Assembly: GCA_950295325.1 (NCBI GenBank)
Contig: OX485806.1
Span: 58,025,169 to 58,089,168, forward strand
Source of the DNA: Polytrichum commune
Taxonomy: Eukaryota; Streptophyta; Polytrichopsida; Polytrichales; Polytrichaceae
Direction of reading: 5' to 3'
Length of the DNA stretch: 64,000 nt
This document shows positions 34,031-46,990 of this stretch, in pieces (position 1 is the stretch's first letter; every line of letters starts with the position of its first letter). The notes under the pieces were generated by a model, which ran no database searches, was not told the DNA's origin, and saw only the letters and a program-made list of their open reading frames with translations. Made by a program: the position numbers and the translations under genes.

Positions 34031-34843
34031 CCTTTAGTGGGGGAGAGACGCTAGTAGCACACTTAGCTTCGAGGTTAATTGCTCCACAACATGAACTTGT
34101 TCTTTGGCTTGAGGGAATAAAGTCCAAACTTTAATGGTGCAAAGAGAAAAGTATGAGATGAGGTCCTAGTCTTGTACTTGTGCTTGGTTAGTAGAAGAGG
34201 GGGAATAGACATGCCAAACTAGGTTGGGTAAGCCGAGTAATTGGGGGCCATGACTTGGAGGGGCCTTGGATAAAACCAAGAAACTTCTTAGTTGTGGGTT
34301 TGTCCGGGCGGGGGCAAGGTGATGGCGCGTGCTCATAAAAATGCTACCCGCGAGCTAATGAGAGTTGGCGCATGGAAGTCATGAACCCATGTCTCAAAAG
34401 AGCAAAGTGGTAACCAAGTCGGGCGGGACTTGGCATCACCCCCATGCGATCGAGGCGTGGCTTAACAATAGAAAACCATCTCGGAGTTGCAACCGAGATA
34501 ACTTAGTGGAAACGTTGAGTTCTCGCCTAGAGGTGTCATGTTAGGCTAGTGGAGCCTAACGGGGGGAGGCCCCAAAGGAGGGGCAACCCAAGTGACTCCC
34601 AAAGTAGGTGGGTCTAATGTAGGTTAGGTCCCTGGAGGAGAGATCCAAGGTCGCTAACGGACCACCTAGGAACGACACCTTTGGGACTATGCCAAATTTG
34701 AAGATGCATTGTGGGGGTCGCGCCCTAAGGTAAACACAATGCGGCACCATAGAAGATGGCAACTTACGAATTGGTGTGCCAAATACAAGTATAGTCGATG
34801 AGGGCATCGCCTTTATTTGGTGGGGGTGACTATTGCGCACCTT
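34031..34843 (+). other. non-coding 3' region between integrase remnant and LTR
   Basis: Purine tracts TTTAGTGGGGGAGAG (34034-34048) and TTTGGTGGGGGTGA (34815-34829) are candidate polypurine tracts. No gene is visible. Confidence 0.4.
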
Positions 34844-35762
34844 TGTGAGCCCAAAATGGTGCCCACATGTGTTATTAATTCTTTGAAACCATTAGGAGTT
34901 ACATTTTGATGTTTTATGATTATTCTCAAAAATATAAAAAGAGTGAGGCTTGGTGTGAAGTTATGTTTAGGCCTTAGGTTTATGTGGTGTGGTTAATTAG
35001 AAGCTTAGCGGCATGAAGGAAGTTCTTTGGTTAGGTGAGTGTAGCATGTGGTGGACCAAAGGAAGCTTCTTGAGTTTAAATATTTGAATTGGGATCCATC
35101 TTGTTGGTTTAGGAGCTGAAGGCTTAGTGGATAGGATAAGAGCCTACAAAGTAAGGAGAGGATCGAGGGGCTTACTTAACGGATAGGATAAGAGCCTACG
35201 AAGTAAGAGATGATCGAGGGGCTTATCTTGAGCTTTGAGGGGTGCTCACCCCTTTTCTTCTCCTATATATTCCTTTCTCACCTTCTTCATTCACTTGTGT
35301 TCTTATTCACTCTCTTTTCCTTCGCGCTCTTCCATCTTGCACGTGTGTGTGGGCACATGAGCATGTTGTATTGAGAGGGGAGTGTGGGTAAAGGGGAGAG
35401 GTTCATACAAGGCCTCCTTACCGTCTCCCTTCCCCTTTCCTTCTCTCTCTCTCCCTCTTGTTGTTCCTCTCATAGAATTGAGTGTTAGACTTAGAGTTGT
35501 GTGGGAATTAGTAGAAGGTTAGTGGAATTTGTAGAATTCATAAAGACTTGTAGGGACTTGAAGAGACTTATAGAGACTTGAAGGCCAATGCTCTACCTAT
35601 TCAAGAGACTAGCATTAATAAAACATCATGATTTCAAGTGAGTTGCGAGCTTGTTGAGATGGAAGTACATTCCATGTCACCACGAGCTTTGGTATGACAC
35701 ATGTGATTCTCAAAACCATCACCCGGACTAGTACGCTTAAAGGTGGTGGGTTTGGCCTCACA
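34844..35762 (+). mobile_element. gypsy LTR (919 bp)
   Basis: Begins TGTGAGCCCAAAATGG and ends GGTTTGGCCTCACA. It contains AAAGAGTGAGGCTTGGTGTG and the CTCATAGAATTGAGTG part. It is homologous to the LTRs at 42385-43753 and 44093-45767 but in the opposite orientation. It lies downstream of the chromovirus remnant yet resembles the LTR of the minus-strand element, so its ownership is uncertain. Confidence 0.65.
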
Positions 35763-36690
35763 ACCTTTCCATGAGGAGTGCCCAAAACACCATGGGCACA
35801 AGGGGGACCCAGGAGTGACACCCGGGACTTGTGGCGCCGTTGGTGAGAGGGCCCAAGTGATCCTAGTGTGGGTGAGGGCTCCGGGCGTTAGGAACGCCTC
35901 CCTTCCACGGAGACTAGGAGGCATGAGGGTAAAGCTAAGAGCTATGCGTAGCTCATGTTGTGGTGATTCTAGAATGCTCAAGATCACCTCAAGCGGAGAT
36001 GTGAGCTAGGAGTTATGGCCATTTGAGTGGGGCGCTGTCCCGGGACAGCGCCCTGGTACAGCAGAGCCTGGGAGTGATTCCCGGGACTGCCAAGGTTCAA
36101 ACAGGCATAACTTCCTCAAGACTTGCCCGAATGGGGCAAGTGAGGAGTCCATCGGCATCTACGTGAAGCTTAGATGAAGATGGAGTAGCTTTTTGTTATG
36201 ATCAAACATCATACAAGGAAATTATGATGGTCTGAAGCTGCTGGGGGGTTCTAGGCCCAACAGCTAAAGGAAAATGTCCATTAGGCCCCAACTCTTGGTG
36301 GAGAGACAAGAGGTTGGTTGATGGTGGGGTAGGGGCCCCGCGTAAAGTCTTAGAGGCTTATATGGGTGACGTGGTGTGGCCTCACCCACCCGTAGCCGAA
36401 CGGCACGGCCTCCATGGACTTTGGCCCATTGTGAGGCCATAGTAGTCTAGTATGGTTCGGGTTGTTGTAGTGTTGCTCCGGCAATGCGATGATCAGCATA
36501 AGATTGGACTTCCATGGATGGAAGTCCACATCTAAGGATTAAGTGAGCTATAAGGTCCGAGGTAGGAGGAGCTAACCATTAGCATGGTGGTATGCGAAGG
36601 GTTAGTACTCATAACCTTTGCTAGAAATGGAAATTGGCAAGATTGTTAAAGGGATTAGCAAGGGTTGCGACAGGTGAGTTGGCCTGAAAA
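35763..36690 (-). mobile_element. LTR-like repeat X, copy 2
   Basis: Inverse copy of 19668-20636. It ends on the plus strand GGGTTGCGACA at about 36690. Its other end abuts the gypsy LTR at 35762 with no spacer. Confidence 0.7.
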
Positions 36691-36969
36691 ATGTCCTCCA
36701 CACGCACTATCATGACAAGCCTCGAGAATGGTAGGGACCTCTATCTCTGACACACACCTCCTAAGCAATCCATCGGTTCCCCTCCTAAACAATCTATGTT
36801 CTACCACCGCAAAATGCCTACTATTAATTCTAACCTTTTTTCTCTCCTCTTTGGTCTAATCCTCGAGCAATTTTTGTGTGGTAAAAAACTCCACGATACG
36901 CGCATATCATTCTGGCTTGGCCGTAATCACAAAAATGTTGTCATCCACTAACCTATCATCTATTGGACT

Positions 36970-38389
36970 CTATCCCATCATATCTGACAATCTAGACAAA
37001 TGGTCGGCTCCTAAGTGCATGCGACCCGGCTTATACTCCACCGTGTAATCAAACTCCTCTAGTAACAAGACCCACCTAGCTAATCTCCCGCTTAGCTCCG
37101 CGTTGTTGACCAAATACTTTATGGCCATTTGATTCACAAAGAAAACAACCGGATTACACACGAGGTAATGACAAAACTTCTTGACCAAAAATACCATGGC
37201 TAAGTACTCCCTTTCTGTGGTAGAATAATTCCTTTCGTCTGGTGTCAATTGCTTACTAGGATAGGCAATGGGTTGGTCTTTACCCTTCTCACCCGTGGAT
37301 TGACACAAGGCACTACCAACGGCTACATTACTTGCATCAAAATACACATGAAAAGGTTTATCCCAATCGGGTGGCCTTGACACCGGATAAGTGCTCAAGT
37401 TATCCCTCAACTCCTCAACTCCTCAAACGCCCTTTGGGAAGCCTCGGTCCACTCAAATTTAACATCTTTCTTGAGCAAGTGGGTAATAGGAACCGCTATC
37501 TTATAGAAATTAGAAATCAACTCCTTATACCACCCCACATGTCCTAACAACTTGGCTATATCCTCAGTGTTGGTGGGAGTGTGCAACTCATCAATAACAA
37601 TGATCTTGTATGGATCAGGTTCTCTTCCCTTCTCACTCACCACATAATCCAAAAGAATTCCCTTGTGAACACCCTAGAATGTCTTATCCGGGTCAAAGCC
37701 AATTACATCTTCCTACACCTAACCAAAGCCTCTCGCACACCCTATATGTTGATTGATTGAGTGCTAAAATTGTTGATGAAGACTGTCATAAATTTGTATA
37801 ACAAGTCGGTGAAGATATACATGACAAGCTTGTAAAACGTGGCCTGAGCGTTACACAAACCAAATGCCATGACCACCCAAACAAACGTACCCCACGGAGT
37901 AGTAAAAGCCGTCTTGTGAATATCTTGTAATGCTATGGCAATTTGGTTATAGCCCGCATAACCATCCATGAATGTGTAGCGAGCGTGCCCTCCTACCTCT
38001 TCTAAAAGGAGAGTGATGAATGGTAAAGGAAAACGGTCATTTTGCGTGCAAGCATTTAGTTTCCTATAATCCACACACACCCTCAACTTCCCATTCTTTT
38101 TCTTCACCACTACCATTGGGGAGACCGAATCTGTAATCTCGACCGGTTTAATAAACCCGGAATTCAACAATCTCTATAACCCCGCTTTAACGAACAATTG
38201 TAGTCGTGGGTTCATCCTTCTCTCCTTTTGCCTAATTGGCCTAGCACACGGAATCAAAGGAATGCGATGCTTCACCATCTCTCTAGGGATCCCCTTAAGC
38301 TCATTGTATGACCACGCAAAAGTGTCACTAAATTCATCCACCAAATCGCTATATTCCTTGATTTTTTTATCCTCCAATTGAGACCACAT
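36970..38389 (-). pseudogene. gypsy reverse transcriptase and RNase H
   Basis: RT pieces: MWSQLEDKKIKEYSD (38389 down), then GFIKPVEITDSVSPMVVVKKKNGKLRVCVDYRKLN and FMDGYAGYNQIAI. The catalytic FVDD is FINN (near 37768-37780), so activity would be lost. RNase H (37410-36970) shows HVYFDASNVAVGSAL, the TTEREYLA block and a FVNQMAIKYL that should read FVDHMALKYL. Several frames are broken. Confidence 0.82.
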
Positions 38390-38825
38390 CTACATACTTC
38401 CAATCCGCTTTCGTCACATGAACTTGTTCATCCTTGTTTCTATACCAATCTGCCGGTACCTTAGGATAATCTTTGACATCTTGTCCAACAACAATTCCCG
38501 TTGACGTAGTCTTGAAGTGCAAAGGCTCCTCCAACTTCTCTGCTTTCATAATAGCCTCCTTATCTTGAGTCCCATCCACATGTACTAAACTTACGTCAAT
38601 CTCTTCCATACTATCTACCCAAGGTATCAATCCCCCTAAAATCCAATCTTCCTCGGTGAGCACCTCGCATGGTTCTAACAAGGAGCTTTCTTCACTACGT
38701 GAATCAAGAATGTCATCTCTCAAACATGCATGGTGGGACGTCATCATGACATCAAAATCCGACTCCGGATAATCCCTCAACCATTGGACATACTCCCCAT
38801 CATAGAAACTAGGACCTAGCCCCGA

Positions 38826-39476
38826 TCATGTGTCTATGATCCTTCCATGACCACCCGAATGAACTACTCCTACCAATGCCTCATCATTCTTGTCATCCTC
38901 CTTGGCATCACCTTCATCTTCCGAAGATGAAGCAATTTCTTGTCTAACCCAACCATCTAACGACCATGTGGGAACTTTGACCCTATTATCCTCAGGACCA
39001 TAAGTAATAGATGGCTTGACTCCTCCCCAATCCACTATGGCATCCGACATTCTCAACCAAGGTCTACCCAACAAGATGGGAAATGTATCATTGTTAGAAT
39101 GCATTTTGATGACATAAAAAGTAACCACATACTCTTCCCCTTCGGTGTTAATCCTATAATCTTTAATCATTCCCAAAGGCACGGCCGGGCTTTAATTTGC
39201 CATATTGATGATGAAAGGTGACGGACCCGTAAGACTAAGACCCAACCTCTTCATGGTATGCTCCGGTAAGATGTTGAGTCCGCTACCTCCATCCACTAAC
39301 ACATTAGGAACCACCTTGTCCACCAGTATAACCTCAATCTCAATTGATTTGACAACCCGTCTTCCTCCTTGGATTTGAACTCTAGCCGCCATCCTAGTCT
39401 TAACCTTCCTAGTCCTCCTAGTCACCGGCATTCCTTCCTTGAGAGTTTTTCTAGCCACGGGTGAAATCTCCAACAA
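38826..39476 (-). pseudogene. gypsy aspartic protease region
   Basis: VPNVLVDGGSGLNILPEHTM holds the protease-type D-G-G-S-G in place of D-T/S-G. ILLGRPWLRMSDAIVDWG downstream is the conserved C-terminal flap-region block. A stop lies between the two frames near 39190. Confidence 0.75.
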
Positions 39477-40438
39477 TTGTCCAAAGATGATATCGGCCTT
39501 AAGTGAGCTAAGATCAGCCTATAAATCGTAGCCACTCGACTTCTCCACTTTGGCCTTGCCAACACCATCAAACTCATCCAAAGGAATTCCCGGTCCTTCC
39601 CATTCTCCCATCTCACTACCGTCCAAATCGTGAATGACATTAGGCCTCTCCCTATCATGAAGAATCACATTCTCTTTCTCTAACTCCCTAGTGGCCTTCC
39701 TAGCTACTCTAGCTACCTTGTCCAATTTGGAAATGTTAGGAGCCTCATCCAAAGAATACTCCTCTTGACCCTCTACTCTTACCTCTAATGGGGTCTTCCC
39801 TCTCCTAGCTCTAGTGGTCACCGCTAATGCCGGTGCTTCATGAGTGGCCTCATCTTCTAGACTCTTCAACTCATAGATGATGGCATTGGTGTGTGGAGGC
39901 CATTGACCTTGTTCCTCTTCAATCTCCATTTGGATAGGAAGAGCGTCATCATAATGTGACTCCACGACACCATCTATAAACCTGACATCCTGAGAATTAG
40001 ACGGACTCGGATCCGTAGGAGGAGTTTGCCGCATATTGTCAAAGTTTTGTGGACCTCCTTGCCGACCTTGAATCGGAATGTAACCATTCGCCGTTTGCAA
40101 TCCCGCCGGTGGATGAAAAGTTTATCTCGCATTACCATGGTCGTAATACAAATTTGGTGGCCTAAGCTCATTTGGTGGTCCACCTTAAGGTCTAGCTCCC
40201 CTCATGTTGTCCCTCGCTTGTTGCTGTGGATTGGCCACCACATAATTCACATTAATAATCTTATCCGGTTAACGACATTCGTCCGAAGGATGGTGACCTC
40301 CACAATTGCTACAACCATAAGCTTGTCCCTCGGACCAACATTGACCTTGTGCATGCCATCTTCGACAAAATGGATGGAATTTCCTCTTCTCCACGTTTTG
40401 ACCACCTTGACCTCTAGGAGGAGGTCCCTTTTGTTACC

Positions 40439-41905
40439 TTATCCATATTGATGTTGTCCTTGACCTCGTTGGTTTTGTGAAGGTGGACCACCGTTTCCTC
40501 TTTGATCACGGTTTTGTCCATTTCTACAAAACTGACGAGTGTGGCCCGGTTGGCCACATTGAACACACCACAACCCCGATGCATGTCTACCTGACTCAAC
40601 CGGAGGAGGGGGACCAAGTTGTTGGCTCTTGATCATCAAAGACATTTGATCCGTAAGACTTTGCATTTGCTTAATCATGGCCTCTTGAAATTCCAATTGA
40701 CTAGCTCCCAATCTCTTTTCCACTTCCTCTAGGTGAGGATCCCTTCTAGGAGCCGGTAATGCCAAAAGTGGTATCAATTCTCTAACCGCCAAAGGACATG
40801 GACCCGTGTCAACAATGGTATATGGGACTTGACTCTCATATTTGGCCGGCTCTCCCGCCATCACCCTAGGTCGAATGGGAATGAATTGTGGTATCAATTC
40901 ATCTTCCCTTCTTCATAATCTCTCATGATCTCTATCCAAGCTCTCCATCTCTCTAGTCGCCCGCTTGGCATCTGCCAATGTTTGAGGATTCCTCTCAAGA
41001 ACACCCCTAATTGTCCCCGACTTAAAGAATCCTTGAATGAAGAATTGCTTTAGTGTGTCATCATTGAGCATGGTTCCCACAAAACGTGTACACACTATAT
41101 CAAACCTCCTAATGTAGGCCGAAATCTCCTCTTTCCTACCTTTCTTCAACGAAGGCAATGCCCTCAAAGCCATGATTTGACCAACCTCCGACCGAAACTC
41201 ATTCAAAAACTCCCTTTGCAATTGCTCCCATCCTCTAAAATGTCCTTCGGCATGATCTTTATACCACTCATAAGCCTCACCCTCTAGAGTGGTAGGAAAC
41301 CATACCAACCAGTCACCAGAGAACTAGCCAACCTCTCGATGTACCTCTCCATATGCCTCTCGATGTACCTCTCTATTCTTAGTTCCATAAAACTTAGGGA
41401 GGTGGGATGGCATATCCACCGCCTGTAAGTTTTGTGGAACCACAATTGGTAGACCTCTCGGCCTAACCAATGGATCAATGGGTGGCATAGGAAGTATGGG
41501 TGGCGGATCCAACCCATGGTCCGGCTCCATAGTGACCGGTGTGTCCCCTTCTATTTCCCTATCAATGTATACCGGAATCTCTTCCGTAAATGTATAAGTC
41601 TCCGATGATATCTCACCAGTCAACTTAAAGGGAGTTGCATCTTTCTCAAGTCGAGCCTCTACTTCTAATGTCTTTGGCAATGGACTAATACTAGACTCAA
41701 CATTCAAACAACTTTCTAATCTAACATCAACTTCTTCTACAACTTCACTAATCCGAGATAATCTCCTCTTACGTGTAGATTTGTCTAATCCTAATGTCAA
41801 GCTTGGTTTTTGAGATCGAGTCTTACCTTGCATTCCCCAAAGAATCGATCGACCCTCACTTGACCAATCATACTCCTCACTACCTTCACTCATTAATATT
41901 ATCAC
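40439..41905 (-). pseudogene. gypsy gag with zinc knuckle
   Basis: 41905-41324 starts MIILMSEGSEEYDWSSEGRS. 41308-40913 is the retrotransposon gag core (TLEGEAYEWYKDH, LQREFLNEFR, EEISAYIRRFD). 40897-40439 ends with a CCHC knuckle WCVQCGQPGHTRQFC. 40100-39519 is an acidic linker toward the protease. Frame is broken between pieces. Confidence 0.8.
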
Positions 41906-42384
41906 TTCTCTTGGTGCGCCTTAAGAATTGAGGAGGTGAAGAAGAGAACCTGCAAACCCACTTAAATGAACAATCCCAAACAGGATATAGGCATGTTCAT
42001 GTCAATTTTTGGTCGGGCTAGAGCATCACCTCTAAAACCTTTCCTCCAACTGACACTCACCACAATACCAATTGTGAGGGGCTGACCTTCGCCATGCACT
42101 ATGCGGAGGACCGAGGCATCACCCTCTTGTCCTCGTACAATAACACAACTAGAGAATTACCCTCTCCAATGAATAACGACAATAATAGTTACAAAAATCA
42201 TTCCTTAATTAATTTAATGAATTCACTTGGAAGAATGCCATACCTTAAGCAATTCGTCCTCCTCTGCAAGTTAGCACTCCTCTCGAACGTGACTCAATGT
42301 GATAATAACAACAAAATTTCTAAACTAACAATTCTAATCTAGAGCATTAAATTTCAAATCCCCAAGACTTGGAGACTCACCCCG

Positions 42385-43753
42385 TGTGAGGCCAAACCGT
42401 CCACTCTTAAGCTTCCTAGTCCGGGTGAGGGTATGGGTATCACATTCATGCTTACATCCTACCTCTTACCAAATTCATAAAAATCCATTTCACTCCCCAT
42501 CAACTTTTACACATCAATTTATTCCATAATACGACTACAAGTATTAGAAAATACTCTCCTCTAGTAGTCCTCTCTTCCTACACTGATTCAAAACTCAATA
42601 CTCCAATCCTTACCAAAAGCTTGTTCCCTTATGTCACCTCTTTGCATGTTAGGGACCTCCTCCCTCCTTAATTTCTTAAGGAGTTAAGTCTCTACTTTAG
42701 TATCCCTGTCCCTTTACTAATTAACCAACCACCATATAATGTGAACTTAGTCCTTATGTACACCTCCGAACCATAACTCCGGCAGCTCCCTAAATATAAA
42801 TCCAGCGACTCCCTAAGCGTAATTTCCGTAGCTTCCAAGGTGTAAATTCAGTAGCTCCCACTGCAGCCCAGCAACTCCCGACTGCAATCCAACAGCTTCC
42901 TAGTATAAAACCAATAACTCCCACTGCAGCCCAGTAGCTCCCAACTGCAATCCAGCAGTTTCCTAGTGTAAAATCAGTAGCTCCCAACTGCAACCCAGCA
43001 GTTCACTAAGTGTAAAATCAGTGGCTCCAACTGCAACCCAGTAGCTCCCAACTGCAACCCAGCAGTTCAGTAAGTGTAAAATTAGTAGCTCCCACTGCAA
43101 CCCAGCAGCTTCCGACTACAACCCAACAGTTCCTAGTATAAAATCAGTAGCTCCCACTGCAGCCCAACAGCTCCCGACTGTAATCCAACAGCTTCCTAGT
43201 GAAATTCTAGTAGTTCCCTAACCATAAGTTCAACCTCTTAACACCATAAGTTTGGTAACTAATCCCCTTACCTAATTCTAATAATTCCACTAAATCCCCT
43301 ACTAATTCACCACTTAATTCCACTATCCTTTTACTTCTAAGAGCTCTAAATCCTAGAGAGGAGGGGGAGAGAGAGAGAGGAGAGGAAGAGAGGAGAAGAG
43401 GAGGAAGAGAGGGCACCCAAGACCACAAACCCCTTTAACATTCTCCTACTTAGTAGGACCTTATCCTATCCACTAAATCCTCACCCTCTAAACCAACAAG
43501 AGCATGTTCTAATTCAAACATTTAAATCCAAAGACCTTCCTCTTGCCTCATCAAATACTACTCACTTGACCACCACACTCCCTAATATCACTAAGCTTCT
43601 AATTAATCACACAAAGTAGGCTTAAAGCCTAAAACATAAACCACACCAAGCCTCACTCTTTTTATACTTTTAATTGTTTTAATAACACTCCAAATGCAAT
43701 TCTAAATAAATTCTAAACCTAAAACCAATATGAGCACTCATTTTGGGCTCATA
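42385..43753 (-). mobile_element. solo gypsy LTR nested in the leader
   Basis: TGTGAGG at the left and GGGCTCATA at the right on the plus strand, flanked by the 5-bp duplication CCCCG (42380-42384 and 43754-43758). No primer site or polypurine tract adjoins it. It derives from the same family as 44093-45767. Confidence 0.85.
42780..43210. repeat. minisatellite inside the solo LTR
   Basis: Repeats of about 45-60 bp built from CAGTAGCTCCCACTGCAGCCC, CAACTCCCGACTGCAATCC and CAGTTTCCTAGTGTAAAAT. Many PstI-type CTGCAG or CTGCAA variants are present. Confidence 0.8.
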
Positions 43754-44070
43754 CCCCGAGGTGAGTGTCGAAGTCTAATCTTCCTAAAGTTAATTATCCC
43801 TCTAAGGTCTTTGAAAACTAACGATCATAAAGTCTTTTTATGTTTTTATCAAATCCCCAAAAATGTTGAGGACATACCTTATTCGCGCTCCCTCCTCAAA
43901 ACAAATGCATAAATGACATATGCAATTCATTCCAAGGAAATAAAGAAAATCAACTAAACTAATCAATGACAAAAATCAAAAACTCTAAGTAAGACACTTA
44001 CCATGAGCTAAGCACTCATTCCCTTCTCCTACGATGTCGCCTCCAAGTCTTGACTCCTAATTCCGCTTCA

Positions 44071-44088
44071 CTCCCGGCGGACGCACCA
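44071..44088 (-). promoter_or_regulatory. gypsy primer-binding site (tRNA-Gly type)
   Basis: Plus strand CTCCCGGCGGACGCACCA. From memory this is one base off the 3' end of plant tRNA-Gly(UCC) with CCA. It is separated from the LTR by TTTA. The same arrangement recurs at 17068-17085 and, on the plus strand, at 62402-62419. Confidence 0.6.
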
Positions 44089-44092
44089 TTTA

Positions 44093-45767
44093 TGTAAGCC
44101 AAACCACCCACCCTTATGCGTCGTAGTTCGGGTGAGGGCATGGGGATCACATATATGTTCACATAACTCCCTCTTCCCAACGCCAGTAAAATTCATTACA
44201 TTTCCCATCAACTCTTGCACACCAGTTTATTCCATAATACGAGTACAAGCATTGAAAAAATCTCTTCTTTATTTATTCCCTTCTTCCTACAGTAATTTAC
44301 AACCAACCCTCAAATCCCTACAAAAAGTTCATCCCCTTAGGCAACCCTCTAATTTATATGAGGCCGGACCGCCCTAATTCACTTATGAGTTGAATTCCTA
44401 GTTTAATCTTCCCCCCCCTTTCCTAATTAGCTAGCGCACAATATAAGGTGACATTAGTAACCCTGGCCCTTCCCATAACCGGCCCGGGCTCATAACCGGT
44501 CCCATAACCGGCAGCCCCCGAGCTCTCTTCACATCAGTAGCTCTGAATGCCGAACCCAAGCCTCAAACCAACAGCTCTGAATGCCGAGCCCAAAGCCTCA
44601 AATCAGTAGCTCCTAACGCCGAGCTCAAAACTTCAACCGCAGCTCAATTCATGCCGAACCCAAGCCTCAAACCAACAGCTCTTCATGCTGAGCTCAAAAC
44701 TCAAATCAATAGCTCTGAATGCCGAACCCAAAGCCTCAAATCAGTAGTTCCTAATGCCGAGCTCAAAACTTCAACCGCAGCTCAATTCATGCCGAACCCA
44801 AGCCTCAAACCAGCAGCTCTTCATGCTGAGCTCAAAACTCAAATCAGTAGCTCTGAATGCCGAACCCAAAGCCTCAAATCAGTAGTTCCTAATGCCGAGC
44901 TCAAAACTCAAATTAGTAGCTCTGAATGCCAAACCCAAACCTCAAACCAGTAGCTCTGAATGCCGAGCCCAAAGCCTCAAATCAGTAGCTCCTAATGCCG
45001 AGCTCAAAACTTCAACCGCAGCTCAATTCATGCCGAACCCAAGCCTCAAACCAGCAGTTCTTCATGCCGAGCTTAAAACTCAAATCAGTAGCTTTGAATG
45101 CCGAACCCAAAGCCTCAAATCAGTAGCTCCTAATGCCAAGCTCAAAACTCAAACCAACAGTTCTTCATGCCGAGCCCAAGACTCAAATCAGTAGCTCCTA
45201 ATGTCGAGTTCAAAACTCAAATCAGTAGCTCTGAATGCTGAACCCAAGCCTCAAACCAGCAGTTCTTCATGCCGAGCCCAAGACTCAAATCAGTAGCTCC
45301 TAATGTCGAGTTCAAAACTCAAATCAATAGCTCTGAATGCCAAACCCAAGCCTCAAACCACAGCTCATCCCAGCTACTCGAGCTCCTCCCCCGCTTAACT
45401 CAACAAAGAAGGACCACACACAAACACCCGAGAGGGCTTAACCCCTTACCCCTCTCCTACATAATAGGACCTCATCCTATTCACTAAACCCTCACCCCCT
45501 AAACCAACACGATAGGTCCCAATTCAAACACTTAAACCTCGAGGCCCTTCCCTTACGTAACCCACAACCACTATGTTCTAAATTTCAACCCTTACTCACA
45601 CTAATCCTTTAATTAACCATATTAAATAAGCCTAAGGCCTAAAACATAAATCCACACCAAGCCTCACTCTTTTTAATCCTTTTTAAGGTTCCAATAATGA
45701 CTTCAAATGCAATTCTAAGTAAATTCTAAACATAAAACAAATATGAGCAACCATTTTGGGCTCATAT
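44093..45767 (-). repeat. gypsy 5' LTR (1.67 kb)
   Basis: TGTAAGCCAAACC on the left and TTTTGGGCTCATA on the right (plus strand). It directly follows the primer site and abuts copy C's dyad array at 45768. Confidence 0.8.
44520..45370. repeat. minisatellite inside the 5' LTR
   Basis: Units of about 31-36 bp: CAGTAGCTCTGAATGCCGA, CCCAAAGCCTCAAAT and variants GCTCCTAATGCCGAGCTC. They are arranged in a higher-order pattern of several units. It occupies the same LTR position as 42780-43210 but with a different unit. Confidence 0.85.
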
Positions 45768-46990
45768 GGTGTGTTTTGTATGTATATGTATGTGGATTAG
45801 CTTGGGTCTTATGTTGAAATTCTTTGTGTATGCACTAGAGTCGGACCCTCTCGGATCCGAGAGGGTCTAGGGTGTGGTAGTATGGACCTGATTTTGACAT
45901 GAATGAGGTCCTTTGTGTATGCGTATGTGTATGTATGTGGACTAGCTTGGTTCTTATGTTGAAATTTTTTGGATTCCACTCGATTCCGACCCTCGCGGAA
46001 CCGAGAGGGTCTAGGGTGCGGTAGTATGGACCAAATTTTGACTAGTATGAGGATCTTTGTGTATGTGTATGTATGTGAACTAGCTAGGTTTATATTTTGA
46101 AATTTTTTGGATTCCACTGGAGGCCGACCCTCTCGGATCCAAGAGGGTCTAGGGTATGGTAGTATGGACCAGAATTTTGACAAGAATGAGATCCTTTCTC
46201 TTTGTGTATGTACGTGGACTAGCTTGGGTCATATGTTGAAATTTTTTGTGTATGCACTAGAATCCGACCCTCTCGGGTCTTGGGTGGACGTTGTGAGGAC
46301 CAGATTTTGACTAGAAAGAGGTCCCTTGTGTATGTGTATGTATGCGGACTACCTAGGTTCATATGTTGAAATTCTATGTGTATGCACTAGAGTCTGACCC
46401 TCTCGGATCCGAGAGGGTCTAGGGTGTGGTAGTATGGACCTGATTTTGACAAGAATGAGGTCCTTTGTGTATGTGTATGTATGTGGACAAGCTTGGTTCT
46501 TATGTTGAATTTTTTTGGATTCCACTCGATTCCAACCTTCGCGGAACAGAGAGGGTCTAGGGTGCGGTAGTATGGACCATATTTTGACTAGTATGAGGAT
46601 CCTTGTGTATGTGTATGTATGTGAACTAGCTAGGTTCATATGTTGAAATTCTTTGTGTGTGCACTAGAATCACACCCTCTCGGATCCGAGAGTGTGTAGG
46701 TTGTGGTAGTATGGACCAGATTTTGACAAGAATGAGATCCCTTGTGTATGTGTATTTATGTGAACTAGCTTGGGTCATATGTTTAAATTCTTTGTGTATG
46801 CACTCGAATCCGACCCTCTCTGGTCTTGGGTGGCGGTTGTGTGGACCAAATGTTGATTAGAAAGACGTCCCTTGTGTATGTGTATGTATGTGGACTAGCT
46901 TGGTTCTTATGTTGAAATTCTTTGGGGATGCACTAGAGTCCGACCTTTTCGTAACCGAGAGGGGCTAGGTGGCGGTTGTTCGGACTAGCT
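45768..46990 (+). repeat. dyad satellite upstream of copy C
   Basis: Dyad cores at 45844, 45988, 46126, 46266 (half), 46396, 46534, 46673, 46812 (half) and 46942. Four consecutive unit types repeat with a period of about 547-552 bp, a higher-order repeat. Each unit has the core, TCTAGGGTGTGGTAGTATGG, ACCAGATTTTGAC, then GTGTATGTGTATGTATGTGG. It ends at the acceptor of copy C's first exon. Confidence 0.92.

Larger units (their letters stand above)
36691..45767 (-). mobile_element. long-LTR Ty3-gypsy element, truncated, with nested solo LTR
   Basis: From right to left: 5' LTR 44093-45767, primer site 44071-44088, leader, gag, protease, RT and RNase H. The element is cut at about 36691 before integrase. 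The RT N-terminal block (FAWSYNELKGIP .. RRMNPRLQ) resembles Tat/Ogre-type gypsy rather than chromoviruses. A solo LTR of the same family (42385-43753) is inserted in the leader. No 3' LTR is present. Confidence 0.8.
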
